DNA of 9,321 nucleotides from JAGPIS01 sp964635545 (GTDB lineage: Bacteria; Bacteroidota; Bacteroidia; Bacteroidales; Marinilabiliaceae), in assembly GCA_964635545.1 (NCBI GenBank), contig CAZWOA010000108.1, forward strand, positions 1 through 9,321, given 5' to 3'. A program made the translations under genes and the position numbers. This document shows positions 5,916 through 9,321 of this stretch, piece after piece. The notes under the pieces are model-generated. The model saw only the letters and a program-made list of their open reading frames with translations, made no database searches and was not told the DNA's origin. The number at the start of each line of letters is the position of its first letter. Positions within the stretch are counted from its first letter, which is position 1.

Positions 5916-8399
5916 CTATTTGCGTCGTTTGGTGCCACGCACTGCTTGCTCTGCCCACGGATCATCGGGCCATACATGCTTGGGATAGCGACTTCTAAGC
6001 TCTTTGCGAACATCAAAATAGGCATTATCCCAAAAACTGCGAAGGTCGGATGTTACCTGCACCGGCTTGAAACCCGGCGATAGAAGATGCATCAACACCG
6101 GCATCTGACCATTATTTATACGCGGCGTCTCTGCCAGTCCAAATACTTCCTGGAGTCGCACTGCCAGCACCGGCTGCGATCCGTTTGCCTGATATTGTAA
6201 TTTTATTTTCGAACCGCTGGGCACCTCAATACGTTCCGGAGCCAACTCGACGAGTTTTTGTTGAAGTTGATAATCGAGCGTGAACTGAAGCACCTCTTTT
6301 AAATCAATTTTCTTAAGGTCTTCATCCCTATTCACTTTATCCAGATAGGGTGTTAGCCATTTATGACAAGTGGCTTTGAGAGTTTCGGTAGTAACATCAG
6401 GCCACTCTTCATCGGGGAGCCATGTTTTCAGACTAAGCACCCTGCATTGCCACTGCACCACATCATCGTTAAAATCGAGCATATTTTCTCCATCTTTCTC
6501 AACGGCATCGCATATCGCTTTGGCAATTAATGCTCTATCGGGTGATGGTAGCGCCCGGCTCTGAAGCATAATACTGCCTATACGTATCTCGCGGCTTGCC
6601 ACCACGCCTCCTTTGCGACTATCCCAGGTGATAACCTCACGCTCCTTAACCATAGTTTTAAGATCTTGCGGGTTAAGAGGTGATGCCATGAATATCTTGC
6701 CCATTCCGTCGCGGGCATCGCAATGTGACACTGCCAACCACGACTCATATGCCAAATCATCCTTATGACCTGCCATTACCAATGCGCCGTTAGATAGCTG
6801 AAACTGTGCATTATTACCCGGTCGTGCACACGCAATACGCTCAGGATAGGCATGAACTATCAGAAATCCGGTTTCATACACGTTTACAGCACCATTTTCA
6901 GCCTTTATATTAAACATGGCTCTATAGGAGGCTGCAATTTTCTCTATTCTGTCGAATCCACGATTGTCATTTTTCTGATTACGATAACGGCGTAAGGCCT
7001 CTATCCGCAGGTTTATGTCGATGCCCGATTCGCGTGGTAGCGGGTCGCGCTCTTCAAGGATGGCTGCTATATCGGTAGCCAATGGCAGTAAGCCCGACTC
7101 TTCGGCACATATAAGCATGTGGGCGATACGTGGATGGCATGGAAGCTTCTGCATGCGACGGCCATAATCGGTTATGCGCCCATCATTTAACGCATCCAGC
7201 GAGTGCAGCAGTTCCGTAGCCTGATTGAGTGCTCCCTTGGGTGGTGGAGTGAGCCACGTCATTTTGGCAATATCGGTGACGCCCCACACAGCCATGTCGA
7301 GCACCAACGATGCCAGGTCGGCAACTGCTATTTCGGGTGTTCTGTGGTCTGCCATCCGCTCATCGTCGGCAAGGCTCCACATACGGTAACACACTCCCGG
7401 ACCGAGTCGTCCTGCACGTCCTGTGCGCTGGTCGGCCATATCGCGCGATATCACCACCGTTTCCAGTCGCGATAAGCCCGAAGAAGGATTGAACTTCATG
7501 GTGCGCCCATATCCGCAGTCAACCACAATACCCACACCCTCAATGGTTAGTGATGTTTCGGCAATAGAAGTGGCTAACACCACCTTGCGACGTCCGTTAC
7601 GGTCGGGCATGATGGCGGCAAACTGCTTGCCGGGCGGTAGCTGACCGTATAGCGGGTGAATCATCACCTCGGGGATGGCACTTTTCAGAATAGATTCGCA
7701 ACGGCGTATCTCACCCTCACCGGGTAGAAATACCAGTGCATCGCCTTTCTGCTCTTTCAAAGCTCGCAGCACCACACGGGAGGTGAGCTCGGGCAGCATC
7801 ATCTCATCCCTCTCGCCGGTATTGATTATCTCTACCGGATATTGCCGTCCCGGACTGTCAACAATAGGTGCGTCGAGCAGTTTGGACAGATTGGGCATAT
7901 CGAGGGTTGCCGACATTATCACTATCCTAAGGTCGGGACGCAGTATCTGCTGTGCTTCACGGCATAGCGCCAGTGCCACATCAGCAAAGAGGCTGCGCTC
8001 GTGAAACTCATCAAAAATAACCATTCCCACACCTTCAAGTGAGTTGTCACTCTGTAGCATACGTGTGAGAATTCCCTCTGTTAGTATCTCAATTCTGGTT
8101 TTTTCGCTCACACGGCTCTCAAACCTTATGCGATACCCCACCGATTCGCCTACCTTTTCACCAATCATATCACTCATGCGTGAAGCTATTGAGCGGGCAG
8201 CAAGGCGACGTGGCTCCAACATCAATATTTTACGGTTGCCAAGCCACTCTTCATCGGCCAAAGCCAACGGGAGTAAGGTGCTTTTGCCTGCTCCGGGTGG
8301 TGCGCTGATTATCAATGTGTTATTGCTGATGAGTTTTTGTTTAACATCAGGAATAACCGAAGCTACAGGTAGGTTGAATGAGTTATAATCGAGAGTCAA
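5916..8399 (-). CDS. hrpB: ATP-dependent helicase HrpB (DEAH-box), TTG start
   Basis: The 827-residue product matches HrpB in length and layout. Walker A is APPGAGKST (33-41), motif II is DEFHER (130-135), and motif III is SAT (163-165). A RecA-2 domain has ATSIAETSLTIEGVGIVVD (276-294), and motif VI is QRTGRAGR (324-331). An HA2-like helical domain spans about 363-455. The HrpB-specific C-terminal domain includes PVQVTSDL (779-786) and RYPKHVWPDDP (804-814). The protein ends in a basic GTKRRK. HrpB is a cytosolic NTP-dependent RNA-helicase-like protein whose physiological role is poorly settled. The start is unusual: no ATG lies in frame between the upstream TAA at 8412-8414 and M75, which is already past Walker A. 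TTG at 8399 gives a natural N-terminus (TLDYNSFNLPVASVIPDV). A -7 box lies about 27 bp upstream. A strong terminator separates the gene from the upstream tRNAs. Confidence 0.95.
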   Translation of the reverse strand: MTLDYNSFNLPVASVIPDVKQKLISNNTLIISAPPGAGKSTLLPLALADEEWLGNRKILMLEPRRLAARSIASRMSDMIGEKVGESVGYRIRFESRVSEKTRIEILTEGILTRMLQSDNSLEGVGMVIFDEFHERSLFADVALALCREAQQILRPDLRIVIMSATLDMPNLSKLLDAPIVDSPGRQYPVEIINTGERDEMMLPELTSRVVLRALKEQKGDALVFLPGEGEIRRCESILKSAIPEVMIHPLYGQLPPGKQFAAIMPDRNGRRKVVLATSIAETSLTIEGVGIVVDCGYGRTMKFNPSSGLSRLETVVISRDMADQRTGRAGRLGPGVCYRMWSLADDERMADHRTPEIAVADLASLVLDMAVWGVTDIAKMTWLTPPPKGALNQATELLHSLDALNDGRITDYGRRMQKLPCHPRIAHMLICAEESGLLPLATDIAAILEERDPLPRESGIDINLRIEALRRYRNQKNDNRGFDRIEKIAASYRAMFNIKAENGAVNVYETGFLIVHAYPERIACARPGNNAQFQLSNGALVMAGHKDDLAYESWLAVSHCDARDGMGKIFMASPLNPQDLKTMVKEREVITWDSRKGGVVASREIRIGSIMLQSRALPSPDRALIAKAICDAVEKDGENMLDFNDDVVQWQCRVLSLKTWLPDEEWPDVTTETLKATCHKWLTPYLDKVNRDEDLKKIDLKEVLQFTLDYQLQQKLVELAPERIEVPSGSKIKLQYQANGSQPVLAVRLQEVFGLAETPRINNGQMPVLMHLLSPGFKPVQVTSDLRSFWDNAYFDVRKELRSRYPKHVWPDDPWAEQAVRGTKRRK

Positions 8400-8425
8400 A
8401 ATTTATATGTTTATAATGAAGATGC

Positions 8426-8458
8426 AAATATAAGCAAAGAGGTGGTTAATGCGGGAAT
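8426..8458 (-). promoter_or_regulatory. Probable hrpB promoter
   Basis: TATATTTG on the minus strand (8433-8426) is a full TAnnTTTG -7 box. The -33 position, about 21 nt upstream, holds TTCC (8458-8455), a poor match to TTTG. A transcript would begin near 8419, leaving a leader of about 20 nt before the TTG start. Confidence 0.55.
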
Positions 8459-8469
8459 AAGGAAAATAT

Positions 8470-8516
8470 CTGAAACAATAAACCCGCCTGAATAATGAAT
8501 ATGCAGGCGGGTTTAT
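8470..8516 (-). terminator. Terminator of the tRNA-Gly/tRNA-Leu unit
   Basis: A perfect 13-bp inverted repeat ATAAACCCGCCTG/CAGGCGGGTTTAT (8478-8490, 8504-8516) encloses a 13-nt loop. On the minus strand the second arm runs into TTTATTGTTTC. It starts 2 bp past the tRNA-Leu 3' end and stops read-through into hrpB. Confidence 0.85.
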
Positions 8517-8517
8517 G

Positions 8518-8601
8518 TACCCGGAACGGGACTTGAACCCGTACAGCCGTGAAGCCACAGGATTTTAAGTCCTGCGTGTCTACCAATTCCACCATCCGGG
8601 C
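8518..8601 (-). tRNA. tRNA-Leu (TAA)
   Basis: The 84-nt class II tRNA has acceptor arms GCCCGGA/TCCGGGT (G-U first pair), discriminator A and no encoded CCA. The anticodon stem CAGGA/TCCTG encloses loop CTTAAAA, anticodon TAA. A long variable arm of about 15 nt precedes the T stem ACGGG/CCCGT with loop TTCAAGT. It is the second gene of a pair, 7 nt after tRNA-Gly. Confidence 0.97.
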
Positions 8602-8608
8602 AGACAAG

Positions 8609-8681
8609 AGCGGAAAACGAGACTCGAACTCGCGACCCCAACCTTGGCAAGGTTGTGCTCTACCAACTGAGCTATTTCCGC
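8609..8681 (-). tRNA. tRNA-Gly (GCC)
   Basis: The 73-nt cloverleaf has acceptor stem GCGGAAA/TTTCCGC and discriminator T. The anticodon stem CAACC/GGTTG encloses loop TTGCCAA, anticodon GCC. The T arm is GCGAG/CTCGT-like with loop TTCGAGT. CCA is not encoded. It is the first gene of the tRNA-Gly/tRNA-Leu unit. Confidence 0.97.
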
Positions 8682-8682
8682 A

Positions 8683-8714
8683 GCAATTTTTCTAAATGGA
8701 TACGTGTCCATTGC
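8683..8714 (-). other. Inverted repeats in the tRNA-Gly leader
   Basis: The leader between the predicted start near 8721 and the tRNA at 8681 contains a near-palindrome ATGGATACGTGTCCAT (8696-8711) with one mismatched pair. It also holds an outer GCAAT (8683-8687)/ATTGC (8710-8714) pair. The two overlap by two bases, so they would compete in part. It may aid 5' processing; that is a guess. Confidence 0.5.
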
Positions 8715-8727
8715 TCTTTAGCGGTTG

Positions 8728-8758
8728 CAAAGATAATCCAAAAAAAAACATCTCCAAA
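8728..8758 (-). promoter_or_regulatory. Consensus Bacteroidota promoter of tRNA-Gly/tRNA-Leu
   Basis: On the minus strand, TTTG (8758-8755), a 19-nt spacer and TATCTTTG (8735-8728) match the consensus without mismatch. The region immediately upstream (8759-8815) is strongly AT-rich and could act as an UP-like element. Confidence 0.88.
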
Positions 8759-8787
8759 TTCGTAACATATTTTTATTAAAAATAGAT

Positions 8788-8815
8788 GATAATTTTATAC
8801 TGATAATTTTAGAGT
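8788..8815. repeat. 14-nt tandem duplication
   Basis: GATAATTTTATACT (8788-8801) is followed directly by GATAATTTTAGAGT (8802-8815), 12 of 14 identical. It lies in the AT-rich stretch upstream of the tRNA-Gly promoter. The surrounding 8759-8869 shows no gene or other strong feature. Confidence 0.6.
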
Positions 8816-8869
8816 TAAAGAGAAGTCATTGTCATTATGTCGCTGATGACAGAATTCTCAGTATTAATT

Positions 8870-8923
8870 ACCACGTGGCTTCAGCCCGTGGTTGAAACAG
8901 TGACGAAAGAAAGGGCTTTAGCC
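8870..8923. repeat. Two hairpins with a shared GGCTTYAGCC core
   Basis: The first hairpin has ACCACG (8870-8875) pairing with CGTGGT (8887-8892) and GGC (8877-8879) with GCC (8884-8886), leaving one bulged T. The second is GGCTTTAGCC at 8914-8923. Their cores, GGCTTCAGCC (8877-8886) and GGCTTTAGCC, differ at one base. Confidence 0.75.
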
Positions 8924-8986
8924 AAAACTCATTAACAAATCATAAAGCTGAGAACTACTCAAAAACAGTGGTTAGATTGTTTTTAC

Positions 8987-9013
8987 CACAAAAAGCACAA
9001 AAGGCACGAAAAT
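8987..9013. repeat. Three tandem 9-nt units
   Basis: CACAAAAAG, CACAAAAGG and CACGAAAAT follow each other without gaps, just left of module A copy 2. Confidence 0.75.
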
Positions 9014-9022
9014 CGATATTTA

Positions 9023-9058
9023 TTTCCCGCTGAACTTGTCCCGTTTTGGCGGGACTAC
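9023..9058. repeat. Module A, copy 2
   Basis: Identical over 36 nt to 5379-5414, with the same two competing 5' arms for one 3' arm. Flanks on the left are unrelated between the copies, so the left module boundary is sharp. Confidence 0.9.
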
Positions 9059-9066
9059 TCAGAGTA

Positions 9067-9101
9067 CGCAGTTTTTTTCACCATTAAGGTAGTTAAGGAT
9101 T
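9067..9101. repeat. Module B, copy 2
   Basis: Matches 5414-5450 with a shorter T-run and one substitution. It is separated from module A by TCAGAGTA (9059-9066), which is missing in copy 1. Confidence 0.85.
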
Positions 9102-9121
9102 ATTTTCTTGACTGTTAAGAT

Positions 9122-9181
9122 CTTAACTTCCTTAATGATTCAGCAGCTTAACACAGCTCCGTAGGAGCGAAATCTTTGTAG
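9122..9181. repeat. Module C, copy 2
   Basis: Matches 5603-5662 at 57 of 60 positions. The internal hairpin GCTCC-GTA-GGAGC (9156-9168) is perfect here. Its left end overlaps the perfect palindrome GTTAAGATCTTAAC (9114-9127). Confidence 0.9.
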
Positions 9182-9203
9182 AAAAATAACAGCAAGCAAA
9201 AAA

Positions 9204-9216
9204 ACTCCGTAGGAGT
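9204..9216. repeat. Extra C-type hairpin ACTCC-GTA-GGAGT
   Basis: A 5-bp perfect stem with loop GTA, like the module C hairpin but with the outer G-C pair replaced by A-T. It lies 22 bp beyond module C copy 2. Confidence 0.8.
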
Positions 9217-9264
9217 GGCATCTAAAACCAAATTGTTTTTTTGCAATCTTAACAAGGTAAATAG

Positions 9265-9321
9265 ATAATCTCACCCCATGCGGGGCTTTTAACCACATAG
9301 CCTATATCCGTAAGCTGCGCT
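9265..9321. repeat. Module D, copy 2 (partial, cut by the window end)
   Basis: Positions 9265-9287 are identical to 5499-5521, and 9300-9321 match 5535-5556 with one substitution. The intervening 12 nt differ. The second and third hairpins of module D would lie beyond the window. Confidence 0.85.

Larger units (their letters stand above)
8870..9321. repeat. Intergenic mosaic block 2 (runs off the window end)
   Basis: This gene-free stretch starts with the two GGCTTYAGCC hairpins (8870-8923) and three 9-nt tandem units (8987-9013). Then come module A (9023-9058), module B (9067-9101), a 14-nt palindrome (9114-9127), module C (9122-9181), an extra C-type hairpin (9204-9216) and the start of module D (9265-9321). 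The order of C and D is reversed relative to block 1. The right end is not seen. Confidence 0.8.

Noticed and set aside
5705..5998. Plus-strand open frame over tRNA-Phe and the hrpB end
   Set aside because: It overlaps the antisense of a clear tRNA, its promoter and the hrpB 3' end.

Overview
The window looks like a piece of a Bacteroidales chromosome (phylum Bacteroidota). Three things support this. The best promoters match the Bacteroidota sigma form TTTG-N19/20-TAnnTTTG. Genes lack Shine-Dalgarno sequences, and the three tRNAs lack an encoded CCA. The largest gene encodes a carboxypeptidase-regulatory-domain/TonB-plug/outer-membrane-barrel protein of a type abundant in this phylum. Genus cannot be fixed from the sequence alone.

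Layout, left to right. (1) Positions 18-1359, minus strand: a two-gene unit, a nitrilase-family amidohydrolase followed 16 bp later by 5-formyltetrahydrofolate cyclo-ligase. (2) A 173-bp divergent intergenic region carries a good promoter for the plus-strand outer-membrane protein gene (1533-4373). (3) A 190-bp gap holds nine in-phase 7-nt repeats and is followed by a plus-strand HAD-IA phosphatase-like gene (4564-5169). (4) Positions 5170-5668 hold no convincing gene but a dense run of hairpins and short repeats (mosaic block 1). This abuts the terminator of a minus-strand tRNA-Phe gene that has a consensus promoter. (5) hrpB, a DEAH-box helicase gene, fills 5916-8399 on the minus strand and appears to start at TTG. 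(6) A minus-strand tRNA-Gly/tRNA-Leu pair has its own consensus promoter and a strong terminator that insulates hrpB. (7) Positions 8759-9321 are gene-free. The first ~110 bp are AT-rich, then mosaic block 2 runs off the window end.

The protein-coding genes are housekeeping or common accessory types, and I see no new multi-gene system. The most unusual content is the pair of intergenic mosaics. They share at least four sequence modules (called A, B, C, D here), some identical over 36 nt or 57/60 nt. The order is A-B-D-C in block 1 and A-B-C-D in block 2. Most modules are built around small GC-rich hairpins, and two hairpins of one type show a compensatory base-pair change. This resembles REP/BIME-type palindromic repeats more than genes; no transposase or other mobilising gene is present in the window.
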